A stretch of DNA of 64,000 nt from Shewanella morhuae (lineage in GTDB: Bacteria > Pseudomonadota > Gammaproteobacteria > Enterobacterales > Shewanellaceae): assembly GCF_900156405.1 (NCBI RefSeq), contig NZ_FTNN01000001.1:62001-126000 (forward strand), given 5' to 3'. The position numbers and the translations under genes are program-made. Positions 1 through 9,407 of this stretch are shown here, in pieces (position 1 is the stretch's first letter; the number at the start of each line of letters is the position of its first letter). The notes beneath the pieces were generated by a model. It saw only the letters and a list, made by a program, of their open reading frames with translations. It had not been told where the DNA came from and ran no database searches.

Positions 1-23
1 GCCGAGCGTGAGTGACGCTCGGC
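1..23. terminator. hairpin at left edge, probably end of the preceding transcript
   Basis: Perfect 9-bp inverted repeat (GCCGAGCGT / ACGCTCGGC) around a 5-nt loop. No T-run follows on the + strand. What it terminates lies outside the window. Confidence 0.45.
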
Positions 24-851
24 TTAAACTGGGAATTTTAGAGAGAAGCGAATGGCGTTTGCTGAGTGAAGTCTGATAGCAAGCCCATTTAAATGTTGTG
101 ATGAAAATGCATTGTTAAACATAGTTTTACATCTCCAGTCAAAATGAATATTTAGCGGTTTAACTTTTTTTAACGCCATAAAAATCAAACTTATGAAAAC
201 TGATTTTTAGCCTGTTTTTTATTTGAAATTTATTTAAAATTTTATTAAAACATTAGTCGTTATTGGCTAGTTAAATACATCATAAGTGCTTGGTTGATAC
301 CATAGGATAAGTAAAAAAATAAAGCAAGCCTGACTCTGCGAATGTCGATAAATAGATTTGTTTACCGGTATAAGTGAGTTTTACGCTGAAATAACACTCG
401 TAAGGCATGACTTACGCTGATCAAATAAACTGTGAGATTTTAGCGCATCGCTAAAATAACCCCATTATGTAGCAATTGTGTGGTTTAGCGTATTTAAATC
501 AAGGTTATAAAAAATATAACGAGGTGTTCAAATTAAGACCTTAAGCTTGTTAAATCAACACTATAGACGTAACCCGCGGGTAAATGCACCGCAGATGGTC
601 ATATTTAGAGTGTCATATTGGGGCAGCCATATTCAGCAGTTAAAAATATTTAGACTTCTAGATGGCTATCTGTTAGCTTGTTGAACATGCATAAATCCAA
701 TGCTGTCCCAACATTGTTTGGCTGAAGGTTGGCATTGTGATTAACGAAAATACAGATGCGTGAGGATGCTGAAAGCTAAGTGTTGTCACTCACCACGGCA
801 AAGCGTTGAAACGTAGGCATCGTTAATAAGCGATATCAATAAGGAAGAGAA
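24..851. other. long non-coding region upstream of metY
   Basis: About 830 bp without a credible reading frame on either strand. It is AT-rich in the first half. The half nearest metY holds a MetJ-like box at 652-667 and a possible stem in the 5' UTR (CAATGC near 700 pairing with GCATTG near 733). I see no RNA gene or known riboswitch here. Confidence 0.5.
652..667 (+). promoter_or_regulatory. candidate MetJ operator (two tandem met boxes)
   Basis: Two adjacent 8-mers, AGACTTCT and AGATGGCT, resemble tandem MetJ boxes (consensus AGACGTCT) with 7/8 and 6/8 matches. MetJ binds at least two adjacent boxes with S-adenosylmethionine as corepressor. The downstream gene is a methionine-biosynthesis enzyme, which supports the call. 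The box is about 185 bp before the start codon, so the transcript would have a long leader. Confidence 0.5.
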
Positions 852-852
852 C

Positions 853-2145
853 ATGAAACTAGAGTCACTGGCATTGCATCATGGTTATGAGTCAGAAGCG
901 ACCACTAAGTCGGCTGCTGTACCTATTTATCAAACAACCTCTTATACCTTTGATGATACCCAACATGGTGCTGATTTATTTGATTTAAAAGTCGCAGGTA
1001 ATATTTATACACGGATCATGAATCCCACGACTAGTGTGTTAGAGCAGCGTCTTGCTGCCATTGAAGGTGGTATCGGTGCGCTGGCTGTGGCATCGGGTAT
1101 GGCGGCCATTACCTATGCGATTCAAGCATTGACTCAGGTGGGTGATAATATTGTCAGTACTAGCCAGCTTTATGGCGGTACTTATAATCTGTTTGCCCAT
1201 ACGCTGCCGCGCCAAGGTGTTGAAGTCCGTATGGCCGCCTTCGATGATTTTGCAGGGCTCGATGAGTTAATCGATGATAAAACCAAGGCTTTGTTTTGCG
1301 AATCTATTGGTAATCCAGCAGGTAATATTGTTGATTTACAGCGTTTAGCTGAGATAGCCCATAAACATGGCGTACCTTTGATTGTCGATAATACAGTAGC
1401 GACACCTGTGTTATGTCGCCCGTTTGAATATGGTGCTGATATCGTTATCCATTCACTTACTAAATATATTGGCGGCCATGGTACAACGATTGGCGGCGCA
1501 ATTATTGACTCAGGCAAGTTTGATTGGGTAGCAAATAAAGAGCGATTTGCGTTATTGAACCAAGCGGATCCTTCTTACCATGGCGTGGTGTATACCGAAG
1601 CCTTTGGACCTGCCGCGTTTATTGGCCGTTGCCGCGTTGTACCACTGCGTAATACCGGCGCTGCACTTTCACCACACAGTGCATTTTTACTGTTGCAAGG
1701 GCTAGAAACCTTAAGTCTAAGAATGGAGCGTCATTGTTCTAATGCTCTCGCTTTGGCTGAGTATCTTGTGCAGCATCCCGCGGTCAGTTGGGTGAACTAC
1801 GGCGCCTTAGCCAACAGTCCTTATCAAGCAAATTGCCACAAAATCACCGGTGGAAAAGCCTCTGGCATTGTTAGCTTCGGTATTAAAGCGGCCACGCCTG
1901 AAGATGGTAAAATTGTAGGTGGACGTTTTATTGATGCACTGCAGATGATTTTACGCTTAGTTAATATTGGTGATGTAAAATCGTTAGCCTGTCATCCTGC
2001 AAGTACGACGCACAGACAATTGGATGCTAATGAATTAGCCAGGGCAGGGGTATCAGAGGATCTCGTGCGTATTTCGGTTGGGATTGAGCATATCGACGAT
2101 ATTATTGCCGATGTTGCACAAGCACTTGATAAAGCACTGCTTTAA
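853..2145 (+). CDS. metY: O-acetylhomoserine sulfhydrylase (O-acetylhomoserine aminocarboxypropyltransferase)
   Basis: A cytoplasmic PLP enzyme of the Cys/Met-metabolism family. It would make homocysteine from O-acetylhomoserine and sulfide, the direct-sulfhydrylation route to methionine. The 430-aa length is typical of MetY and longer than the MetB/MetC branch (about 390 aa). The PLP lysine is K204 in HSLTKYIGGHG. The substrate-site motif YTRIMNPT (52-59) and the phosphate-binding SGMAA (81-85) are visible. The start is set by AAGGAAGAG just upstream. It stands alone behind a MetJ-like box and ahead of a strong terminator, so it is probably monocistronic and methionine-repressed. A paralogous gamma-synthase activity is less likely given the long insert after NQADPSYHG. 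Confidence 0.9.
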   Translation: MKLESLALHHGYESEATTKSAAVPIYQTTSYTFDDTQHGADLFDLKVAGNIYTRIMNPTTSVLEQRLAAIEGGIGALAVASGMAAITYAIQALTQVGDNIVSTSQLYGGTYNLFAHTLPRQGVEVRMAAFDDFAGLDELIDDKTKALFCESIGNPAGNIVDLQRLAEIAHKHGVPLIVDNTVATPVLCRPFEYGADIVIHSLTKYIGGHGTTIGGAIIDSGKFDWVANKERFALLNQADPSYHGVVYTEAFGPAAFIGRCRVVPLRNTGAALSPHSAFLLLQGLETLSLRMERHCSNALALAEYLVQHPAVSWVNYGALANSPYQANCHKITGGKASGIVSFGIKAATPEDGKIVGGRFIDALQMILRLVNIGDVKSLACHPASTTHRQLDANELARAGVSEDLVRISVGIEHIDDIIADVAQALDKALL

Positions 2146-2215
2146 TACGATTAGTATAATTGCAGTGAGATTGAAATCTTTTAACGTTTTATTCTTAACT
2201 TTATGATTAACAATT

Positions 2216-2252
2216 AAAAGCCGCCACCGATTGAGTCGATGGCGGCTTTTTG
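2216..2252. terminator. bidirectional intrinsic terminator between metY and rlmG
   Basis: An 11-bp stem AAAAGCCGCCA / TGGCGGCTTTT flanked by A and T runs. It can serve the two convergent genes. Confidence 0.9.
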
Positions 2253-2315
2253 CCGATTAAGTTAACTGTGGGTTTTATTCACGTTAATGCAAGATAATCT
2301 ACTTGATTTAATGGG

Positions 2316-3452
2316 CTATTTTTTCTGTGCTTGCAATATTACAAATTTACCGTTGGAGGCAACTGTGGTGCAGTTCTGAAATAAACGCTGTAATTTCACG
2401 TGATAATTTAAATGACGATTACCCACAATATGTAAGATACCGCCATCTTTTAAACGGCGGCGAGCGTCTAAAAACATTTGCCACGCGATATGATCGGTAA
2501 TCGCTTCGCCTTGGTGAAAGGGCGGGTTACACAGCACCAAGTCGGGTTGCACTTCATCGGGCAGATGTGTCATGCAATCGTCCCAATAGAAGTGGCCTTT
2601 ATCTGCGGGCAATGAGTTATGCGCCCAGTTGGCTTTAGCGGATGCAACTGCCATATCAGAATCGTCGATAAAATGGATATCAGCAGCCGGGAATAGCTGC
2701 GCAGCTCGTAAACCCAGTACACCATTGCCACAACCCAGATCCACAATCGACGTAAAGTCTCCTTTAGGCAGATTGTCTAACATAATACGTGCGCCAATAT
2801 CGAGTTTGTTCGCGGCAAATACATTGCTTAAATTACTGATCTCGAATTGATATTCAGGTATGGCCCAAGTGACTTCTTTAGCTAATGCTCTTGATTTACC
2901 ATCGCAAATACAGGTGATCACCCGAGTATTTTTCCAGGCTAAGCTGGCGCTTGCAGGGCCTACGTTTTTAGTGAAAATATCGAGTAAGGCACCATTGATT
3001 GATTTAGCTTTTGCTGCCACTAATATACGCGTCCCTGCGGGTAATACTTGCGATAGACGCGTTAACTGGTGGGCAAAGTAGCTTAAGTTTTTAGGTAACT
3101 TCATTAAAACTAAAGCTAAGTGATTTGGCAAGGTATCACGGCTGGTAAACCATTGGAGATTACTAGCTGATAGCTGGTTGCGGCCATGGTTTTGCTCAGT
3201 GCCTAAAAAGCTGGTTTTAGCATCGGTCTCAACAAACAGCGGCCAGCTAGAGTTTATTTTGGATAAACCACAACTTAACACGCCAAAATTATCGTTGATA
3301 ATGGCGGTGGCAACGGCGGGTTGTGCAGCTTCAACCAGGCTTTTGAGTAAGTGTTCATCGGCGGCATCCCAAGCTTGAAGATGAGATTCTTGCTCTGCTG
3401 GATAGCGTAAAAGTTCGAGTTCAACACCCGCTACTGAAAATTGTGTTGTCAT
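2316..3452 (-). CDS. rlmG: 23S rRNA (guanine-N2)-methyltransferase RlmG
   Basis: A SAM-dependent methyltransferase with two domains. The N-terminal half (about 1-200) lacks the catalytic motifs, as in RlmC/RlmG-type duplicated enzymes. The C-terminal half holds SAM motif [12 protein letters not shown] (237-247) and the N2-guanine methyltransferase motif NPPF (309-312). RlmG methylates G1835 of 23S rRNA in E. coli. The length of 378 aa matches RlmG. I chose the ATG at 3452; an in-frame GTG lies 9 nt upstream and neither has a strong Shine-Dalgarno. The gene is convergent with metY. RsmC (16S G1207) is the close alternative, but the 23S enzyme fits the sequence better. Confidence 0.85.
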   Translation of the reverse strand: MTTQFSVAGVELELLRYPAEQESHLQAWDAADEHLLKSLVEAAQPAVATAIINDNFGVLSCGLSKINSSWPLFVETDAKTSFLGTEQNHGRNQLSASNLQWFTSRDTLPNHLALVLMKLPKNLSYFAHQLTRLSQVLPAGTRILVAAKAKSINGALLDIFTKNVGPASASLAWKNTRVITCICDGKSRALAKEVTWAIPEYQFEISNLSNVFAANKLDIGARIMLDNLPKGDFTSIVDLGCGNGVLGLRAAQLFPAADIHFIDDSDMAVASAKANWAHNSLPADKGHFYWDDCMTHLPDEVQPDLVLCNPPFHQGEAITDHIAWQMFLDARRRLKDGGILHIVGNRHLNYHVKLQRLFQNCTTVASNGKFVILQAQKK

Positions 3453-3566
3453 GTGCCACACTGCGCCAATAAATTAGGGCGCCGATTATCGCAGATTTAA
3501 TGGCGTAGTGCGACGCCTTAGCGTGTTGGCTCAGAGCAGAGTGTAAGCCGCTCGACAGGAGAATGT

Positions 3567-4190
3567 GTGAGTAAGCATGATGACGACATAACGCCGCAAA
3601 AAGCTCTGCTAACAATAGAGCCAAAACCTCCCATTACCTTAATACGAGGTTATCTTAATAACGAGCAGCAAGTCGCGCTGATAAATGAAGCGCAGGCTTA
3701 TCCCTTGAGTCGTCCTGAAATCCAAGTCTTTGGTAAATTTCATGCCATTCCCCGCCAGCAAGTTTGGTTTGGCGATCTAGGCTGCGACTATTTATATTCA
3801 GGTCTTTTTATTCGCGCCTTACCTTGGCCTAAATACGCCAATAAGCTTAGACATAAACTAGCTAAGGATTTTGGTTTGGGTAGTAATGGCGTATTAGTGA
3901 ATCATTACGTCGACGGTAAAGACTGCATGGGCGCCCACAGCGATGATGAACCTGAAATTGCCAAGGGCAGTGATATTGCTTCGATTACCTTGGGTGCATC
4001 GCGGGATTTTGTGCTTAAGCATAAACACAGCCCTGCTCGATATAGCATTAATTTACAGAGTGGCGATTTATTGATTATGCATTGGCCGATGCAAAAGGAT
4101 TGGCAGCATAGTTTACCTAAGCGTTTGAAAGTAAAAGATCCGCGTTGGAATTACACCTTCAGGCAGTTAATGGTTAATTTTCATGCTTAA
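3567..4190 (+). CDS. AlkB-like 2-oxoglutarate/Fe(II)-dependent dioxygenase
   Basis: A 207-aa protein of the AlkB family, in the branch like eukaryotic ALKBH2/3, which oxidatively removes alkyl lesions from DNA or RNA. The Fe(II) ligands are visible as H124-x-D126 in AHSDDEPE and H181 in QHSLPKR. The 2-oxoglutarate-binding arginines lie in DPRWNYTFR (191-199). The start is GTG, supported by AGGAG 5-6 nt upstream. The gene stands alone between rlmG and bolA. No Ada box or LexA box is obvious upstream, so damage control by those regulators is not shown. The exact substrate (1-methyladenine, 3-methylcytosine or a tRNA) cannot be read from sequence. Confidence 0.85.
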   Translation: MSKHDDDITPQKALLTIEPKPPITLIRGYLNNEQQVALINEAQAYPLSRPEIQVFGKFHAIPRQQVWFGDLGCDYLYSGLFIRALPWPKYANKLRHKLAKDFGLGSNGVLVNHYVDGKDCMGAHSDDEPEIAKGSDIASITLGASRDFVLKHKHSPARYSINLQSGDLLIMHWPMQKDWQHSLPKRLKVKDPRWNYTFRQLMVNFHA

Positions 4191-4407
4191 TGTCTGTATT
4201 TAATGCCTGTGCTTAATATCTAATGTTTGATATCTATCTATGAACTCAACCCTTACGCTAATCATTTTGGATTCATGACGGTAAAAATATTCAGCCGCGT
4301 GATAAAGCATAAATGAGGGAGCGTTGACCAACAGCGTCGCAATTTGATCTTTGCCACTCGAAGCATTAATCTTCGCCCACTGGATTTCCCCATTCTGAGA
4401 CTCAAAT

Positions 4408-4728
4408 ATGTCCAACACTCAAGCTCAGGGCACTGCGGCTAACACGATCACGCAAAAGTTAACGGCTGGTTTCTCACCAAGCCACTTAGAAGTGATCAAC
4501 GAAAGTAATCGCCATAATGTACCGCCCAATTCAGAAACTCATTTTAAAGTGGTGTTAGTGAGTGGACAATTTGATGGTTTACGCCTACTGGCTCGCCATC
4601 GATTAGTGAACACGCAATTGGCCCATGAGTTAGAAAATGGCGTACATGCGTTATCTATTCATACTTTTACCCAAAGTGAATGGGATGCTGATGCGCAAGT
4701 GGCGAACACGCCAAATTGTCGCGGCTAA
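4408..4728 (+). CDS. bolA: BolA family protein
   Basis: A 106-aa BolA-like protein. The core is clear: SPSHLEVINESNRH, then SETHFKVVLVSGQFDGLRLLARHRLVN and HALSIHTF. The fold is class II KH-like. BolA proteins pair with monothiol glutaredoxins in iron-sulfur trafficking, and E. coli BolA also acts as a transcription factor in stationary phase. The conserved His that bridges a [2Fe-2S] cluster with glutaredoxin is probably in the RHRLVN segment. The ribosome-binding site before the ATG is weak (GAGA). A strong terminator follows immediately, so it ends its own transcript. Whether it is BolA proper or an IbaG-like paralogue is uncertain; the length and C-terminal HTF favour BolA. Confidence 0.9.
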   Translation: MSNTQAQGTAANTITQKLTAGFSPSHLEVINESNRHNVPPNSETHFKVVLVSGQFDGLRLLARHRLVNTQLAHELENGVHALSIHTFTQSEWDADAQVANTPNCRG

Positions 4729-4746
4729 ACCTATTTGTTCAATTTA

Positions 4747-4775
4747 AAGCCACTCCTAACACGAGTGGCTTTTTT
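4747..4775 (+). terminator. intrinsic terminator after bolA
   Basis: Stem AAGCCACTC / GAGTGGCTT with a 7-nt loop, followed by a T-run. Confidence 0.9.
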
Positions 4776-4951
4776 GTATGGCGCTAATATAAAGTGCGGT
4801 TCTCGTTGGTTGATTTTTTGGGCGATTATAGATGAGATGATTTCATCTTTGATTATGTTGTTATCGGCATAATTTATTTAGTGTTATGCTTTCAAACCAT
4901 AAACCCACTGTTATAGCGGCATTGTGTCGCCTTGAGAATTTGGAGAACTTT

Positions 4952-5461
4952 ATGCCACTACTTGATAGCTTTACTGTCGATCACACTAGAATGAATGCAC
5001 CTGCCGTACGCGTAGCTAAGCATATGAGTACACCTAAAGGTGATGCGATTACGGTATTTGATTTACGTTTTTGTGCACCGAATAAAGATATTCTCAGTGA
5101 GCGGGGTATTCATACGTTAGAGCATTTATTCGCCGGCTTTATGCGTGATCACCTAAATGGCAGTAACGTTGAAATTATTGATATTTCGCCTATGGGTTGT
5201 CGTACTGGGTTTTATATGAGTTTGATTGGTGAGCTGACTGAGCGCCAAGTCGCCGATGCTTGGTTAGCTGCAATGGAAGATGTGCTTAAAGTGGTTGAAC
5301 AGTCTGAAATCCCAGAGCTGAACGAATACCAATGCGGTACGTATGAGATGCATTCATTAGAACAAGCGCAAGAGATTGCTCGTAATATTATTGCAGCTGG
5401 CGTAAGTGTCAATCGTAATGATGATTTGAAATTGAGCGATGAAATTTTAGGTAATTTGTAA
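4952..5461 (+). CDS. luxS: S-ribosylhomocysteine lyase (autoinducer-2 synthase)
   Basis: LuxS cleaves S-ribosylhomocysteine to homocysteine and DPD, the precursor of AI-2, in the activated methyl cycle. The protein is 169 aa from the ATG at 4952, preceded by TTGGAGAAC; a longer in-frame extension upstream has no ribosome-binding site and does not look like LuxS. Metal ligands H54 and H58 with general base E57 lie in HTLEH. The catalytic Cys is C83 in MGCRTGFY, and the third metal ligand is C128 in [10 protein letters not shown]. All residues needed for activity are present. The gene is monocistronic and followed by a strong terminator. It recycles homocysteine, complementing metY a few kb upstream. 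Confidence 0.96.
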   Translation: MPLLDSFTVDHTRMNAPAVRVAKHMSTPKGDAITVFDLRFCAPNKDILSERGIHTLEHLFAGFMRDHLNGSNVEIIDISPMGCRTGFYMSLIGELTERQVADAWLAAMEDVLKVVEQSEIPELNEYQCGTYEMHSLEQAQEIARNIIAAGVSVNRNDDLKLSDEILGNL

Positions 5462-5523
5462 TTATTAGCGTACCGTTTTTTCGCTGGATAGCTTAACAAA
5501 TTCAGTTTCCTGCAGTTAATAAA

Positions 5524-5551
5524 AAAAAGCGACCAAAGTCGCTTTTTTTTT
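5524..5551 (+). terminator. intrinsic terminator after luxS
   Basis: Stem AAAGCGAC / GTCGCTTT with a 4-nt loop, followed by a long T-run. Confidence 0.9.
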
Positions 5552-5634
5552 CAAACAAACTCAGTTACTTTACAATCCAATAACAAAAGTGTCACGCGAG
5601 TGCCGTGCGCTAATAAAGTTTTTGGGAGTTTGGT

Positions 5635-7683
5635 ATGTCTACTCATTACTTCACTGTGTCGCTCTGTGCTATTTCGGTATCTTTGGTTTGTTCTAGCAAT
5701 ATCCTTGCCGATGACCTTCATAGTCAACTACTTGAGCTTAATGAACTTAATAGTGCATTCCATTCATCCGCTAGCAGCTTAGCTTTAGAGCAATTAACGC
5801 CATTGACGGTTTTACCGGCAGATCTCAGTGGTAACCCTGCGAATATCAGCATGCGTAGCGCGAGCCAAGGCGTAGCGATATTACAAGATAGAGTGTATTT
5901 TTCTCCTGCGCCTTATGCTGCACCGCAATTACAATTATTACCTAATTTACTTCAACAACAGAATGTTACAGCGACGCCTATGGCCAATATGGCAGTGGGT
6001 GGCCAAGGGGCATTTGGAGTAGTGAGTTATCAAACTTTAGCCGTAGCCGAAAAATCAGCTAATAAGGCTGCTCTCGAGGGTAATGCCGATTCGGATTACA
6101 GCGTTGATGTAAATTGGGGCGTGAAAACAAAAGACTATGGCATGATACTCGCCGTTAATTACAATGACGGTGGCAGCGATTACTTGCTTAATGGTCAGGA
6201 TACCGAACGTCAAACTACAGATATTTTATTTAAAATCAATGCCGCCAGTTTACTTGGCGCCAGAAGCCCGCAGATAACTGAGTTTACCTATCAATTCCTT
6301 GATGATGATAGCTATCGCTCCTTACTTGGGTTAACGCAGGCCGATTGGCTGCAAGATCCAATGAGTGTATATTCGGTAACCGCAGCGGATAAACACCAAG
6401 GACGACATCATAAGTATCAGCTCTCGCATCAAGTTGCACTCGCAGGAGGCTATAAGGTCATCACCGATTTCTATTATCAATCCTACTCACAACAATTAAA
6501 TCAACTTAATCAATTTGATGGTCAACAGATAGATATTCAGAGTCTCACTGCGATTGCGGCATTTGAACGTCAACCAACCGCTAATGGCGTAGCGGTGGCT
6601 TCACTACAGCAAGATAATGATTACAGCTCCTTTGGTATGCAAACAGAGTCGGTGAATCAATATGGTGCTCACCAGATTATCTACAGCGCCCGTTACCATA
6701 CCGATAAAGCCGAAATGCACTTTGGTTCCCAGCAGAGCTTATGGCAGCAAGACCTAAGTTTAATCAGTGATGCCTCCAATGCGCTGTTAGCCTATACCGA
6801 TGATGCGACCGCATTCACTTCAGCAATCGACTCGTTATTTAATTGGGAGGGATTGCAGTTCAAGCTCGCGTTAGCTTATGAGCAAGTCGATATTGCCCGT
6901 AAGGTCGACATTGCCTATGCCGGGCTTGATGCGGTCGATTTTTCCGATAGCGATTGGATGCCGCAACTGGGCGTTTTGTATAATGCAGGAAATTGGAGCC
7001 TAAGTACGGATATTCGCCGCTCATGGACAGCGGCGAGTGCGGGCAATCTTGATCAAGAAGCGCAAGTGTCGTTGCACTATCAAGTCAGTGCCCAATATAC
7101 CAGCAATCGTTTTAATGCTGGCGTTAAAACTTATATTCAAGATTTTGATAACCTGCATGTTAGCTGTGATGCTTATGCAAGTTGTGCTGATAGTCGTTTG
7201 TGGGTTCAAGGCAATGTGACTGATGTATTAACTAAAGGCGTTGAGCTGGATCTTGGCTATCAATGGGATGTAGGTAGTGTGCAGTTACCTTTGGCGCTGA
7301 ATTATCATTATTTGAACGCAGAGTATCAAACCGATAGTTGCAATGAAATACAGGGCTGCGTCGTGGCTGGCGATAGAGTGGCTTGGTTACCTGAGCAGCA
7401 ACTGCAGTTGAGCGCAGGGATAAAGTATGGCGAATATGCATTGAATGCCAATGTCTTTTATCAATCAGAAAGAGAAATGGGTCAGTTTGGTGCACAATTA
7501 CAACCTGTAGCGGCGCAGTGGCGGGTTGATTTAGCAGCGAACTATCATTTTGACCGCCATAATGAGATTTATTTTCGCATAGAAAATCTCTTCGATGAGA
7601 CATTAGTCACTACAGCAGCAAATAGCGGAATTCGATCTGAAAATGGGCGTATTAGCTATTTAGGCTATCAATTACGCTTTTGA
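5635..7683 (+). CDS. TonB-dependent receptor, unknown ligand
   Basis: A 682-aa outer-membrane protein. It has an N-terminal signal peptide (hydrophobic about 5-22, cleavage near ILADD), an abbreviated plug region (about 50-150), and a beta-barrel rich in alternating aromatic strands. It ends in the TonB-receptor C-terminus: FRIENLFDETLV followed by a last strand terminating in aromatic F. The plug is divergent and I do not see a clear TonB box. The start is set by GGGAG upstream of ATG. A Cys pair near residues 503-512 and another near 562-569 suggest disulfide-tied extracellular loops. The gene is alone between luxS and nqrA. The ligand cannot be inferred, and there is no Fur box directly upstream, so an iron role is not supported. 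Confidence 0.8.
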   Translation: MSTHYFTVSLCAISVSLVCSSNILADDLHSQLLELNELNSAFHSSASSLALEQLTPLTVLPADLSGNPANISMRSASQGVAILQDRVYFSPAPYAAPQLQLLPNLLQQQNVTATPMANMAVGGQGAFGVVSYQTLAVAEKSANKAALEGNADSDYSVDVNWGVKTKDYGMILAVNYNDGGSDYLLNGQDTERQTTDILFKINAASLLGARSPQITEFTYQFLDDDSYRSLLGLTQADWLQDPMSVYSVTAADKHQGRHHKYQLSHQVALAGGYKVITDFYYQSYSQQLNQLNQFDGQQIDIQSLTAIAAFERQPTANGVAVASLQQDNDYSSFGMQTESVNQYGAHQIIYSARYHTDKAEMHFGSQQSLWQQDLSLISDASNALLAYTDDATAFTSAIDSLFNWEGLQFKLALAYEQVDIARKVDIAYAGLDAVDFSDSDWMPQLGVLYNAGNWSLSTDIRRSWTAASAGNLDQEAQVSLHYQVSAQYTSNRFNAGVKTYIQDFDNLHVSCDAYASCADSRLWVQGNVTDVLTKGVELDLGYQWDVGSVQLPLALNYHYLNAEYQTDSCNEIQGCVVAGDRVAWLPEQQLQLSAGIKYGEYALNANVFYQSEREMGQFGAQLQPVAAQWRVDLAANYHFDRHNEIYFRIENLFDETLVTTAANSGIRSENGRISYLGYQLRF

Positions 7684-8072
7684 GTTGAAGTTAATGTTGT
7701 TTAAATTTAAATCAATCGAAACAAATAAAATCGATTTCACCGTGTTTAACTTTTTACTAAATTAAATCTTTAAATATTAATGTTATAGTAGCCTGTGATC
7801 GTAATATTCTCTCTTTCCGACCTCTCACTAAGTCAGAAGGTGAACTCTGTAGTGCACGATTCTTTTAAAACCGAATTTTAGGTTTGAAATCACCTATAAT
7901 TTTCATGGCGATGCCAAGTCAATTGGGGTAAACTGCGCGCGACCAGCGTGATTGCGATCGCATTTCTGTGATAAACCTGCGCTAGCTCAATGCAGTAGGT
8001 TTTTATTTAAAACCTACGTATTTAGCAGGAACGCGGCGCATTGTCTTTCCTTCAAACGTAGTGCTTGTGGAT
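7684..8072 (+). promoter_or_regulatory. nqr operon leader region
   Basis: About 390 bp of AT-rich non-coding DNA between the TonB receptor and nqrA. It must hold the promoter of the nqr operon. A hairpin at 7973-8005 (AAACCTGC pairing with GCAGTAGGTTT around one bulge, then TTTTATTT) lies some 70 bp before nqrA and could act as an attenuator or stabilising leader. I see no convincing single promoter, CRP or Fur site. Confidence 0.45.
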
Positions 8073-9407
8073 ATGATTACAATTAAGAAAGGATTGGAAC
8101 TGCCTATAGCAGGCGGACCAGAGCAAGTTATCCATAATGGCCCAGCCATTAGACATGTAGCGACTTTGGGTGAAGAGTATATTGGCTTACGTCCAACGAT
8201 GAAGATCAAAGTGGGCGATAAAGTACAAAAAGGCCAGGTTCTTTTTGAAGATAAGAAGAATTTAGGCGTTAAATATACGGCTTTAGCCAGTGGTACTATA
8301 TTAGACATTAACCGGGGCGCTCAGCGTGTTCTGCAGTCTGTTGTCATTGAAGTGGAAGGAAACGATAGCGTTGCCTTTGCTAAATATGATGCCACTGCGC
8401 TCGATACGCTTGACTCACAGTTAGTCCGTGACAACCTGATTGAATCAGGTTTATGGACTGCTTTGCGAACTCGTCCTTTTAGCAAAGTGCCCGCTGTAGA
8501 CTCTTCTGCTGCTGGTATTTTTGTCACCGCAATTGATACTCAACCTCTTGCTGCTGATCCTGTTGTGGTTATCAGTGAGCATAAAGAAGATTTTGCTAAT
8601 GGTCTTAAGATTTTAGCAAGACTTACTGACGGTAAAGTTTACCTTTGTAAAGCGCCTGGCGCTGATATTCCTGCCGCAAACGCCCAAGTTGAAGAATTTG
8701 CCGGTATGCACCCAGCAGGATTAGTGGGTACTCACATTCACTTCTTATTGTCTGCCTCTGCAAAACGTACCGTTTGGCATATTGGTTACCAAGATGTAAT
8801 TGCTGTTGGTCAGCTATTTACAACGGGTGAACTCAATACCGAGCGTGTTGTTGCGATCGCAGGCCCTAAAGCGGCTAAACCAAGACTGCTACGCACTGTA
8901 ATGGGCGCGAGCATGACGGAACTAACTGCCGGTGAAGCCTTAGAAGGCAATGTTCGTCTGATTTCAGGCTCAGTTCTGAACGGCCGTACAGCTGTTGGTC
9001 CTCAAGGGTATTTAGGTCGTTACCATACTCAAGTCAGTATGTTAGAAGAAAGCATAGAAAAAGAATTTTTAGGCTGGGTTTTACCAGGCTCAGACAAATA
9101 TTCTATTACCCGTGCATTCTTAGGACATCTTGTTCCTTCTCGTCTATTCAGTATGACGACCAGTACAGGTGGTTCAGACCGCGCAATGGTACCCATTGGT
9201 AACTATGAGCGTGTAATGCCATTGGACATTCTTCCTACTATGCTGCTGCGCGATTTAATTTCGGGTGACTTTGACGGTGCTGTTACTTTAGGCGCATTAG
9301 AGTTAGATGAAGAAGATCTCGCACTGTGTACGTTCGTATGTCCAGGCAAGTATGACTATGGTTCATATCTGCGTGACTGTTTAAATACGATCGAGAGGGA
9401 AGGCTAA
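8073..9407 (+). CDS. nqrA: Na+-translocating NADH:quinone reductase subunit A
   Basis: First gene of the complete nqrABCDEF operon. NqrA is the peripheral cytoplasmic-side subunit that contributes to ubiquinone binding. I take the ATG at 8073, giving [16 protein letters not shown], the usual NqrA N-terminus (444 aa). An in-frame GTG 12 nt upstream is possible, but neither has a strong ribosome-binding site. The family features are an N-terminal barrel-sandwich stretch with [16 protein letters not shown] and a long C-terminal part ending before nqrB. Its stop overlaps the nqrB start by one base (TAATG), indicating translational coupling. Confidence 0.95.
   Translation: MITIKKGLELPIAGGPEQVIHNGPAIRHVATLGEEYIGLRPTMKIKVGDKVQKGQVLFEDKKNLGVKYTALASGTILDINRGAQRVLQSVVIEVEGNDSVAFAKYDATALDTLDSQLVRDNLIESGLWTALRTRPFSKVPAVDSSAAGIFVTAIDTQPLAADPVVVISEHKEDFANGLKILARLTDGKVYLCKAPGADIPAANAQVEEFAGMHPAGLVGTHIHFLLSASAKRTVWHIGYQDVIAVGQLFTTGELNTERVVAIAGPKAAKPRLLRTVMGASMTELTAGEALEGNVRLISGSVLNGRTAVGPQGYLGRYHTQVSMLEESIEKEFLGWVLPGSDKYSITRAFLGHLVPSRLFSMTTSTGGSDRAMVPIGNYERVMPLDILPTMLLRDLISGDFDGAVTLGALELDEEDLALCTFVCPGKYDYGSYLRDCLNTIEREG

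Noticed and set aside
4200-4418. A 72-codon minus-strand frame filling the gap between the AlkB-like gene and bolA
   Set aside because: It begins at GTG directly after a stop codon, has no ribosome-binding site, and overlaps the bolA start. Its residues look protein-like, so it deserves a homology search, but I cannot support it as a gene.
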